This document shows, one piece after another, positions 12,701-24,023 of a stretch of DNA of 64,000 bases. Every line of letters begins with the position of its first letter. Position 1 is the first letter of the stretch. Below the pieces are notes generated by a model, which did not search any database, was not told where the DNA came from, and worked only from the letters and a program-made list of their open reading frames with translations. The stretch comes from Porpolomopsis calyptriformis (lineage: Eukaryota > Basidiomycota > Agaricomycetes > Agaricales > Hygrophoraceae), in the NCBI GenBank assembly GCA_951640195.1, contig OX621172.1, positions 1,302,001-1,366,000 on the forward strand. Direction: 5' to 3'. Made by a program: the position numbers and the translations under genes.

Positions 12701-15700
12701 GAGTTGACACCCTTGATTTCGAATTGTGCAAAGGCGCTGCATCGCGGAACCACAATTCTTCCATGGTCTTGAGAGCTAGGTCTTTGACGCCAGCATCCTC
12801 GTCCAACATTCGCAAAATCAAGCGCGTACTGATATCCACGCGCCGACCAGTATCTTCGGTAATGCAATAGAATGACTTTAAAATTTTTATTACCCGCTTT
12901 CTGACGCCTAGTCCAGTGTCCTGCGCTCTGATTAACGGTTACCACCGGAGAGCGATTATGAGGCTTACGGCTATTCGATCGGCAATCTTGTGATAATAAT
13001 CTCCTGCAACATCAGGGGAATCGATCATGTACTTCCCAATCAGTTCTACTGCCGCATCGCGGACGGCAGGCGAGTTGTCAAGGAGATGGCTCTCAATGGC
13101 ACGGCGAACGTTGAGCTGGAGATAAGCGTCAACGTAAACAACAAGTTGGAGAAAGTCGGCAACGAACGGCAAATAAGATGTTCGGATCGCTCATGATGAT
13201 TTGGCCCAAAGCGCGGAGGGCTTTTGTTCTCATAAAGACAGGGGGAGCGTCAAGAACTAGTAAAATAATGTTTAGTATGGGGTGAAAAGAGCTTTTCAGC
13301 CCTTGAGTTGCGCCGATTTTTTCGGCTAGATGGTCGATGCGCACGACTTCTTCCTGGGAGCTATTTGATATTCATTTCAGAATATAGTTTGGGTAGAGAA
13401 AGAGGAGATCACACCCGATATTGAAGACGTCTGTGGTGGGTTCCTTCCATACATCTCGCAATGCATTCTTCATCTTCAAACCGAACTCGAGTAACTCCCG
13501 CCGACTGACTTTCTGGTCGGGATCGTCTTCACCCATGCCAGAAATCCTATTATTGATCTGTTTCAAAGCAGCGGCGAATTCTTGCCCAAGAATCGCCGCT
13601 TGTAATTCCCTGGCACTCTAAATTACGCGGATGAGTGAATATTGTTGAGAGAGAAGGAAAGCCTGTTCACGTCATATGCCTGATCTTCAGACGAACGCCT
13701 AGAGAGATGGGAAGAAACGTCGCGGTGAGTCGATAATAATTTCTCGAGGTCTTTGCAGTTCGCGCTCGATAGTATCTAGATGAAAGTTTTAGGGGCAGTC
13801 TGACGATTGTTGAGGAGATTTCACCTCGTCCATAGTTTTGACATCCTGGTCCAAGCCTCGCTCGAACTTGGATGTACTTGATCGAATTCGAGCCGCAATG
13901 ACTCCTAAATGATCTAGCGCAATGGTTTTAGCCGCATTGTTGTCAACCTGGTTAGCCGTCTTGACATCATCTAACGAGGAGACCTGAGACACTGCTTAGT
14001 TCATTCCCTTTTTGACGAAAGTGGTGATCACAGACCATATATTTGCAAGCAATGCTTAAAAGTAGGTTGGCCGCTGGCCATTCCGGCCAATAGAGAACAA
14101 CAAGCAAGTCAGAGATTAAGTTATCGAATATTGCACGGTATTCAGCCTCATTGGAGTTTTTGGAATTTTTACCTTTGCCGGACCTGTAACGACAAGGAGG
14201 GTAAATTAGCCGAGTGGCTTTATTTTCGGTATGCTCACCTTTGAGTCAAAAATAGGACGATTGTCTTGGCTGCCCTCGTCGCAGATTCCAAACCAGCGGA
14301 ATACAAATGAATTTCCTAACAAAGAACTAAACGTTTTGTTATACAAAACATCATAGACACACACACCTGCAGGTCATATTCATCCAAGAACGGTGAATCT
14401 TTCTCGGCCAAGCTCTCTTGACGACGAAGAGCAAGATTTTGCTGACGCGCTTTACCGATTCTCTGCGCTTCGATGCATACATCGTGTGCAGATGTTTGAA
14501 CAAGTTGGAGCAGCAGCGCTGACACAGTTCTAATCGATCGTCCGTCTCGAAGACTGCGCGCGAGTGTAAGGAAGGTCGAAACCTAAGTATCCTGACTGAC
14601 CGAAATTGCCCAGCTTTTTGCTTAATATCCGAGAGCTTAATCAAGGACATCAAGATCTCTTCTATGATCCAAGACCGCTGATCTTCGTGCTTGGCGAATA
14701 TCTAGACAACAGTCAGGCAGTCGAGAGACTTTTCTCGAATGACTCACGTTACGAATTAGAGATAAGGCATCAAGTCTCAAACCTCTCATAGCGCTTTTCC
14801 CGAGGGTGTTGAAGATAATGCTATCTTTCTTCCCCTTACAGTCACCATTCGCCCCGGGCTCAACGACAAAGAATGGACCGATAGCAATGTATACCGCTTG
14901 AATTATTATCGAATCGGACATGGATATGTTTTCTGTGCAAACCAGGTTATTGACGCGTGGCAAAACGGCGGAAAGAGCTTGAAAAATTTCATATAGTTGA
15001 CGGCGATGATCTCGAGAGGCAGACGTAGCACTGATGAGGTACCGTAGGAGAGGATTTGTATGGTTACTTGCATCGGCCGAAGCTTCGATAAAGGGATATA
15101 TGACTTTGGTGAGTTGGTTTTTTATGGTGCCAAGGCACGCTGTAATCAGTTCTTCGGAATACAACTGGAGGATTGATCAGCAAGAACGCTAAAGATTCAC
15201 GAAGGCTCGACTGACCTGCTTGGTTAGTCTGTCGCTTCCGAGTAGTGCTATACAACAATCAGCAGCAAGAATGCTATCTCTAGCGACATCTAAGAGTTTG
15301 GAGAGATGTTCGAAGTCCACTTTTGTTAATTCCGATTTAGTGTAATCCTTATCGACAACCTTGGCATTCTCTTCCACTACCTCACTCTCCGGGGACTGAG
15401 ACTTGTGTCTGTCTTCTCGGCCATTGGAGAGCCTTGTAGAGCTTCCAGAGGGGTTCTTCGTGGGTCTTTCCAAATTGATCGGCCGACTCGATAGTGGATC
15501 CAGGTCTTCCCCGACTCTGACGCTGTTATCGAGTAACTTGAGGATCCTGGAGAGGGAAACGGTATCGACTTCCGCCATCCTCCCTTTCCCTCGAGGTGTA
15601 CCCCCACTACCCGCAGCACCATCATGAACAGGTGGTCTGGTCCGTCTTGTTGGTCGTGCAACTTGACCTATATATTTGGTGAGCTTTCGGATAACAGCGG

Positions 15701-17111
15701 GGTGGAGCATCGGGCGAGAGTAATCAATAGTATGAGGTGAAAATATTTCAGAAGAGGAATCGGTGGAGTTGATGTCTGGCAGGAGGGTATCTTCAGCTTC
15801 AAAGACCTCCTCAATTAGGGCGACGAGTTTCTCCAGAGGGGCTGCATTTTATTTGAATACACTAATTGCATGGATTTCGCAATCACGTACCTCTTTCGTC
15901 TCGATCGCCAGTCCTTCTTGCAGAAGATCGATGAGTATCGCTATTCTTTGTTGGACTATAGTCTGAGCCGTAGCCACCAAGATCAGTGGATCCTGTTCTT
16001 ATCTGCGTTCCATCAAAGGAAGTCCGAGACCCAGATCTATCAATATTGCGAGAAGATGAGGGAGTTAGCCATGGGCTGGGAGGAATTTCGACATAAGCCA
16101 GAGTTAGGGGTCTCTTAGATTGGGGTGTAAGCGAAGGGGTGGTTTTCGCTGCCGATTTCAAGAGCGGTGGAGTGACGGAATTGAATTGTGTTGATTGAAG
16201 ACGTTTCGTGGTGGGTGATTCAATCTGAACCACAGGTTTCCGTTTACATACAGTCGACAGAGGGAGAGACGATCCAGGAGTAAGAGGCTGCATCGCAATC
16301 GGATCAGGACTCTCAATTGAGGGTGTTTCTATTTGACGCTTGATTGGGGTCTGGTGATCCGTACTTGAATAACTACGTTTGCTTATTTCTTGGGTCTTCT
16401 GAGACAAGAAATCACGGAAAAATTTCGAGGACTGCTCTGGTTCATGAATCTTTCCTGATAAGCTGGAAGACGGATCTCCTAAGGCAAATGCAAGGGAGGA
16501 CGAGGAGACCGTGATGCCAGGAGGAGGTGTAGGATAAGATGAGGATGGGTGGGTGCCTTGAAAAATGGATTGCGCAAAAGCAGGGGTATGATAACTAGAG
16601 GACTGAGGCAGCAAAAAAGGCGCTTTGTGGTGAACATATGAGCTAACAGCAGCCGAGATGAGTGGATTAAACATGTCGACGATTGTAATGACACGCACGA
16701 CTCGATATGGGCTTGGTCCTGCAAAAGTCCTAGAGCATTGCTTCGTGTGCTCTCCCAATACCTCTGATCGTGTGTAGGCATCTGAAAAGCGGACAGATAC
16801 TGGACTTCATGTGGGTACTCTGTATAGGGCGGAGGATTTCCTTGCAGATACGACGCGCCGAGAGGAGGTTGCATGAAGGATGGTGCGGCCCCATTGATCG
16901 ACAATTGGTTGAGATGTCTTGCCACTATTTGATTGCGTTAGAAAACGATAAACTTGGGGCAATAGCACTTACCATGAGTAGACGAGGACGCTGAGGCCAT
17001 TGGATACACTGCCAGCAAGCTGTGAGCATCTTGAAGAGAATTTGCGGTAACTCCATCAGGAGGCGACTCGGCCAATGAATATTCAAAGTTATTCTGAGCA
17101 TACTCATCCAT
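9771..17111 (-). CDS. Scc2/Mis4/NIPBL-like sister chromatid cohesion loader
   Basis: This large HEAT-repeat protein loads cohesin onto chromatin with Scc4/Mau2. Conserved blocks are [77 protein letters not shown] and, at the end, [16 protein letters not shown] followed by [19 protein letters not shown] and the stop at 9771. The N-terminal third (about 17.1-15.2 kb) is low-complexity, rich in Ser and Pro, with [11 protein letters not shown] sequence, as in fungal homologues. Many short introns interrupt it. The start is taken at 17111 ([13 protein letters not shown]); an in-frame ATG at 17138 is possible. It is head-to-head with BMS1, 85 bp apart. Confidence 0.87.
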
Positions 17112-17196
17112 CGTACGCGTACTAGGAGTGAGTTTCAATTTTTGGGAGTTGTTTGCTGGTGTTGTGACGAGGGTGCAGCCAATCGACTCTTGCCAT
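17112..17196. promoter_or_regulatory. 85-bp bidirectional promoter between the Scc2-like gene and BMS1
   Basis: The start codons of the two divergent genes are only 85 bp apart. The interval has an MCB box ACGCGT (17115-17120) beside the Scc2-like start and a CCAAT box (about 17179-17183) nearer BMS1. If Scc2 starts at 17138 instead, the MCB lies in codons 7-9 of its frame. Confidence 0.5.
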
Positions 17197-20100
17197 ATGG
17201 AGGGGAAACCGCAGAAATCTCATCATGCCGCTCAGTCTGGCCCAAAAGCTGAAAAGAAAGAGAAGGCCAAGGGTAAAGAGGATCAACATCACTTTAATGA
17301 CAAGGTATGCCGAATGCTATTATTTCAATTCGTCACTTAATACGCGTCAAAGGCCTTTGCTCCAAGATCTGGCAGGCGAGCTGACCGTCAAGGCCGTCGC
17401 AACCTTGACCGTGATCAGGCCCGTCTTCACGTCCCCCTAGTCAATCGTACTCCAGAAGATCGGCCTCCACCAGTGATCGTTGCCATAGTCGGACCGCCTG
17501 GGGTTGGTAAAACAACTCTGCTCAAAAGTCTGGTGCGACGACATACCAAACAGAATCTGCATGAGGCCAAAGGACCCATCACCGTTGTCAGTGGCAAGAA
17601 CCAGAGGCTGACATTTGTGGAGTGTAATAACGATCTCAATTCTATGATTGACATCGGAAAGATTGCTGACCTTGTCGTCTTGATGATCGATGGCTCGTTT
17701 GGATTTGAAATGGTATGTAGATCCCAGTCCTATTCAGCTCTCTTTATCTTCGGATAATTTCAGGAAACATTCGAGTTTCTGAATATATTACAATCCCACG
17801 GATTTCCCAAGATCATTGGGGTTCTTACGCACCTCGATCTGATAAAATCCGCTTCGACTCTCCGCGCGACCAAGAAGAACCTCAAAAAGCGCTTCTGGGC
17901 CGAGATATATCGAGGTGCAAAGCTTTTTTATCTGTCTGGTGTCCTCAATGGCCGATATCCCGATACCGAAATCCTCAATCTCTCCCGTTTTATTAGCGTC
18001 ATGAAATTTCGCCCATTGATTTTCCGAAACACTCATCCATACCTTCTTGTGGACCGTCTTGAAGATCTTACCCCAAGAGAACTCGTGCGCACAACCGATG
18101 GCAAGTGCAATCGCGTTGTCACAGTTTATGGATATGTACGCGGAACACACCTTCGCTTGGGCAACAGAGTCCATATTCCTGGTGTAGGAGATTTGGATAT
18201 GAAATCTGTCACTTTACTAAGTGATCCTTGTCCACTGCCGGACGTCAACTCTGAGAAACGAAGGAAGCTGAGCGAGAAGCAGAAGTTGCTCGTCCATGCA
18301 CCCATGACTGATCTCGGTGGAATAGTCTACGACAAGGACGCAGTTTGGGTCAATATCCCTGGCAGTTTTACTCTCGGAAATTCTCATCGTAAGTTAGTCT
18401 TCAGCTTCAAGAACCGCGGTCTAACACTTGCTTAGTCCCCCAAGGGGAAGGGGAGAAGATGGTCATAGATTTGCAAGACGTAGAAACGACTTTAGAGGAC
18501 GCTGTTTCGCAAAGCCATATCCGACTCCTTGGAACGTCTTCGGGGCGTCTTACATTTGATAATGTTAACAATGCTGGTGTTATCGATGGCGAGGTTGCAA
18601 GAGACGAGAAGAGCGTCGAGGATAGTGAAGAAAATGGAGAGTGCTCGTCTGCTAATTCTGACTCTGAAATCGACTCCGAAAGCTACACTCACGCTTTGGG
18701 CGACAAATTAGACGACGACATTGTTTTGGATCAGGGCCGTACAACCCTTCGCACCATCGCTCGACCCATACGGAACGCTCCCTCAATCCCTGGTCCAGAA
18801 AGTGACACGGAAAGCGAAAAAAGTGATTCGGACGTATGCGAGAACCACTTCATTGATGATATTCCAATGCATGAAGACGACCTTCGGGATATCGATGCCC
18901 CTTGCGACGTTAACGACGAGGATAACGATAGTGGAGGAGAAGAGACTCCGAAATGGAAGGCACACCTTTCTGCTAATGCACAGCAGTCCTTCCTTCTCCG
19001 CTCGCGAAAGCATCGCCCAAAGGATTGGATGAAATTAATCTATTCAGGTTCCCTAACCGTACAGCCGTTCTCGAACGAAGAAGCGGGCTCTTCGCAGGAC
19101 GGCTTTTTTCAAATCAAAAGTACCGACGTGATGGATGATCGGGAACAAGATATGGCTAAAGAATATTTGCGTTTGGATAGCTTGAGAGAGTGGGAAGATG
19201 AGGAAATGCTCGATACCATTCGAAACCGTTTCATAACTGGCGATCAATGCGATGCCATCGAAGGAGAGAATTGTGATGACCTCCAGGGCGGCGATTTCGT
19301 TGACGTTGAACGAACTGGGGATGACGGATTGTCCCCACCAGGCTCTAATGTCCTCAATGCAACATCCGCCTTGAACATCAAGAAAGACGCGCTCAAACGA
19401 AAGTTCAACGATCAGTTCGAGGATCCCGTGCCCCCCAACGTGGACTTCTACTGCGAGAAGAAGGATGAAATGACCAAACAGCTCCTACTCAACCGCACAG
19501 AATTTGGAGACATCGATGACGAATCCAAGGTTTTCATTGAAGGTTATTGCCCTGGTGCATACGTGCGTATTGAGCTAGCCGACGTACCTTGCGAAATGGT
19601 CGAACATTTCGACCCCACCTTCCCGATTGTCGTTGGTGGCCTTCTCTCAGCCGAACAACGCTTTGGATATGTCCAGGTCCGCATCAAGCGGCATCGCTGG
19701 TATTACAGAACCCTCAAGACAAACGATCCTTTAATTTTCTCCTTGGGATGGCGGCGGTTCCAAAGTCTACCCATCTACTCGATTGATGACCACTCTATCC
19801 GAATGCGTATGCTGAAGTACACGCCGGAGCATGGGCACTGCTATGCAACTTTCTACGGACCTAGTGCTCTTCCCAATACCGGTTTCTGTGCCTTTAACTC
19901 ATTGGAAAGTGAGACTGCTGCATTCAGGGTGTCCGCGACAGGTGTTGTCCTCGACATAGATCGATCAGTCAAAATCGTTAAAAAGTTGAAGTTGACGGGA
20001 ACGCCCTATAAGGTCTTCAAAAATACGGCTTTCATTAAGGATATGTTCACTAGTGCGCTCGAGGTGGCCAAATTCGAAGGGGCGAATATCAGGACGGTTT

Positions 20101-20796
20101 CTGGGATTAGGGGTCAGGTCAAGAAAGCAATCCCGAAACCAGATGGATCTTTCCGAGCCACGTTTGAGGACAAGGTGCTAAAGAGTGGTCAGATAATGTC
20201 TTCTTCGTGTTAGCTGTTCTAACTTCCTTTCAGATATCGTATTCCTGCGAACTTGGAACCCGATTCAACCTCGCGCCTTTTACAATCCGGTAACTTCCCT
20301 ACTACTTTCTGACAAAGCCAGATGGGCTGGGATGCGTCTGACAGGTCAAGTCCGACGCGATGAAGGGACCAAGACGCCCGTCAACGTTGACTCAACATAT
20401 AAAGTCATCGAACGACCGCCACGCAAATTTAACCCTTTGAAAGTTCCAAAGAAACTGCAAACTTCCCTTCCATACGACTCAAAGCCAAAGCTCATGAAAG
20501 CGCAGCGCAGGGCGACTTACTTGCAGAAACGAGCGGTTGTGCTTGAACCGGAGGAAAAGAAGGCTATATCTCTTCTGCAGCAAATGCGGGCGTTGAGGAA
20601 AGATCAAGTAACGAGAAGAAAGGCGAAGAAGGGTGACAAGAGAGCCGTATATCAAAAGAGGTTGGATGAGGACAATGCAAAGGCGTCTGAGAAGGCGAAG
20701 GCGAAAAGAAAGGACTACATGAGGGTTGCGGGACAGAAGAGCAAGCATCAAACCAGTGTTGACGAAGGACGAGAGAGAAAACGAAGAAAAATATAA
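17197..20796 (+). CDS. BMS1: BMS1 ribosome biogenesis GTPase
   Basis: BMS1 is the essential nucleolar GTPase that, with Rcl1, acts in early 40S subunit assembly. The start [10 protein letters not shown] at 17197 leads over an intron (about 17306-17351) to a P-loop [10 protein letters not shown], then [33 protein letters not shown] and [10 protein letters not shown], the BMS1-type G motifs. A long acidic middle (18.6-19.4 kb, many D, E and S) precedes the conserved C-terminal half: [48 protein letters not shown]. After a last intron come [20 protein letters not shown] and [18 protein letters not shown], then a Lys/Arg-rich tail. It is complete, with introns of about 46-60 nt. Confidence 0.95.
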
Positions 20797-20967
20797 ACTG
20801 TTCTTCACTCTGCAGAAACGAGAGCCTGCAAATTGCCTCCTACAATGCAAAAAAGGGAGAGCAAATACACATTAGAAGTCGTAACGAGGAAAAAAATAAG
20901 TTAACCATCATAGAACCGCCGTAAGAGGTCGTAATACATTAAACGTTAGACATTAAAAAAGTCGACA

Positions 20968-22883
20968 TCAAGTCATCGCTTTCGCTCTAACATCCTTCCA
21001 AAATACATCCCACCTGGGCCCATTGTACTTCTCGGTCGTCCGTTCGGCTTGCGGCAAGCTATCTGCTTCACAGGGCTCGCTCAATTTCAACGGTGAAGGA
21101 CACTCTGTGGTGCTGGTAGCGTCTGCTCCAGAAGGAGTTACTGGGGGGCCCAAAGCCGTCCGCTGAGCTACAGCTACACGATTTAAAGCTTTGATCAGCG
21201 AAGGGGTGGCAGGGACGGCCTCAAGTGATGGCGACGGAGAGGAAAGTGAAAATGGCGACGACATATTCTTTGTCTTCTGAGAATCAGAACCACTCTTGAC
21301 GAGTGCAACCCTGTCGTTATGTTGTCGGATGAATGTCGGACTCCGGTCTACTTCATTAATGTCATATTTTCCCGCCACATTATATGAGTAGTGAGGGATC
21401 TCACCTTCTGTACTGGGGGTCATCTTTGCGTCGAGATGATGATCGTCCATTCCACCGGCAGCGGTTCTGGTCTCTAAAGCTGTGTCTGGACTGGGGGGTA
21501 TCCATGGCTTGACTTTATTCTGTCCACCTAGTAGATCCTTATCCATATCCTCGTTGTCTGAATCCGAACTATACCCAGGATGCAGGCCTCCCAGAGGCGC
21601 AAATTTGACGGCTTCCTTCCTCTTCCCGACTTTGGCCTGGAATCTGGTGGAGTGCAGGGGGCCTTTCTTCAGGAACGCTAAAGGTTTTCGCAATTCAAAT
21701 TCTCCAGATTTTGGCGCCGAAACAGTGTTATGGGTGTCATGATTCCATAGTTGGATCGGAGGGGAATGGTGTGGCGATAACAAAGATGGCTGGTGACTCA
21801 ACTTCAACTCTTCTTCGGGCAGGAATGTGTTTTTCGGTATTGCAGGTGGGCGGGGATTGAAGGTCCGGTCCCAAAACGACTGGAGAGGCTGGAAGGTGCC
21901 AGCCCTATTGGGAAGATTGGAAGCATATTTGGCAAGGTAGTAATCCCATTTCTGTTTGGGTATTCATGATGAGAACGTAACGGATGAAAGCAAGCTCATT
22001 GACCTGGTCAGGACACTCCCCAAACTTCCGTTTCAAAATCCAATCTGACAGCATACCCACACAAAGAAACAAACAGAATGCAGCACTCAACCCCTTCTCC
22101 GCCCCAGATCCCCACTGAACACTATCGTTCAACCAAAGACGATCCCACACGTCAATCCACCCAGGAATATTCGCCAGCAACGCAATGGAGAGGGTAAGAC
22201 CGAAAGAGCCTATGACGGATGTTGCAAAGCGAAGGCATGCATGTTGGAAGTTGGCAAATGGGAGCAGTGTCATAATTGTAAGGATGGGGATGGTAATCGC
22301 AGTGAGAATTACGCGACTAAGGAGGGAGGGATGAATGATGATGGAAAGAGCCAACGCAATAAGGGCACTGCAAAGGAAAACGGTCTGATACAATGCCAGA
22401 GAACAGACGAAGATTTGCCCACCCTCCAGATATCCCAGCAAACGACAGGGCACAATACTTCCACCGTCCGCCAGAGAAAGTGGTCGGTATGGCTGATAAG
22501 ATCCAGACGGCCAGGAACGACTTGGGAGAAAGAGGTGGGAGGGAGGAAACGGAAGGGATTAGTAGCGAAAGAAAGGTTGAGAGGTGGACTTCAAGCGGAT
22601 AAATTAGTCGAAATAAATAAAGTAAGTCTGGAGACATACGACCGAAGACATAACCAAGAGACAAGCCGCCGACGCCGCCCTCCAACAACCACACCCTCTT
22701 TTTACCAGTAAATGGCGTTTCATCGGAAAGAACGTCACAAGGAGGGAAAGATCTCGTGCGATCCAAGGTCAGAAAGGTACCGGCAAAAGTGAGCAAAATA
22801 GAAATGATGAACAGCGGTAGGGTGTACAAGAGAATGTAAGCCGTCGACGGGAGGAATGCCGCCAAAGAGGCGACGATAGCCAT
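20968..22883 (-). CDS. DUF4203 (TMEM198-like) multi-pass membrane protein
   Basis: The N-terminal two thirds (22883-21900) encode seven or so hydrophobic segments (for example AFLPSTAYILLYTLPLFIIS, LSIIIHPSLLSRVILTAITI), followed by the hallmark GSGAEKGLSAAFCLFLCVGM and DWILKRKFGECPDQ, typical of DUF4203 proteins in fungi. Short introns join KWDYYLAKYASNLPNRAGTF. The C-terminal 280 residues are a soluble Ser/Pro-rich tail ending RWDVFWKDVRAKAMT. The molecular function is unknown for the fungal family; a plasma or vacuolar membrane location is likely. It is divergent from the STYX-like gene with 72 bp between starts, and convergent with BMS1 (171 bp). Confidence 0.7.
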
Positions 22884-22955
22884 GAGAGGATGAACCGGAA
22901 AAGGTAATCGACGAATCCAGTCTTCAGCTATTTTCGCACGAATTGCTCCCTCAGG

Positions 22956-23954
22956 ATGCAGTCAGAACCTCTCAGCGAAGAACAACGGAGGAGCGTTGTG
23001 CAAGGTCCAGGAGACGTCGAGTGGAGGTATGTTCAGAATTCTCACGTCGAGCCTGCTCAGAACTGGTTCTCCAGATATGAAATGAGACGTGAATGTCAGG
23101 AGATCCTCCCCGGCCTATGGCTTGGACCATTTACTGCCTCAAAATCAATGAAAACCCTCCATGGATTGGAGATCACCCATATGTATTAATGGTTATACTC
23201 CCTTTCTTGGGTGCTCCTCTCAAGCCTTCTCGCAGAGTATGCATTCGCGACGCAAAGGAAGCTTTCTCTGTCAAGCCCCGGTTTCCAGACCAGTTTACCT
23301 ACATGGTTCTAGATGTGGAAGACAACGAAGAGCAAAATCTCATCCGTATCTTTCCCCAGTGAGAGCCTTCCTGGTTAGAACCCCGTCTGCATTTTGACCT
23401 CGCTAGAGCAAAGGCATTTATCGAGCAGGCTATAGCTCAAGGTGGACGCGTACTCGTTCACTGCAACGGTCAGAATTGTTCAGCTGATCTCGTAACCTAT
23501 CGTCAACCAATCTTGTCCAGGCGGGATAAGTCTGTCTCCTGCCTTTGTCGTCATGTTTGTCATGCAGCATTACCAGTTGTCTTGGGAAGATGCTCTGCAC
23601 ATGGTTCAGAATCGACGTTATTGCATATCACCGAATGGGGGTTTCTTGACGCAAATTAAGGTGGGGCCAATCCTACACGCACACGACACATATTCAGACA
23701 ATTTAAGCGCAGGAGTACGAGGCAATATACAAGGCTAACCGCGCTGTTGCATCATATCCGAACCAGCGGCAATCGGGGTCCAGAAGGAAAAGGTCGATCG
23801 ACGAGGACGAGGATGATGGCCGGTATTGTCATGTAATCATCCCGGAGTCACTGCAACCATTAACTCGTGTTTCAGGGGAGATGACCGAAAGAGAGCGTGG
23901 TCTTCTGTGTTGCCCACCATGCAGGGAGTCGATACGGACGCGATGGAGACTTGA
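22956..23954 (+). CDS. STYX-like dual-specificity phosphatase fold, probably catalytically dead
   Basis: Splicing about five short introns gives a protein closely following STYX: RRECQEILPGLWLGPFTAS, LEITHIVCIRDAKEAF, FTYMVLDVEDNEEQNLIRIF, PQAKAFIEQAIAQGGRVLVH, then CNGGISLSPAFVVMFVMQHY and NRRYCISPNGGFLTQIKEYE. The P-loop, normally HCx5R, reads H-C-N-G-G-I-S-L across an intron (about 23468-23520). The nucleophilic Cys is kept but the phosphate-binding Arg is Leu (CTG). Human STYX has the opposite lesion (Cys to Gly, Arg kept). Such proteins bind phosphoproteins or F-box partners without dephosphorylating them. The tail is basic and acidic (SRRKRSIDEDEDDG). The stop is TGA at 23952-23954, 70 bp before the next gene. 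Confidence 0.8.
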
Positions 23955-24023
23955 ATTCCTTAATACTCTAATTTATCTATTGAATTACATCATCAAAAAA
24001 ATTCCACTTGCAGAAACCCTCCG

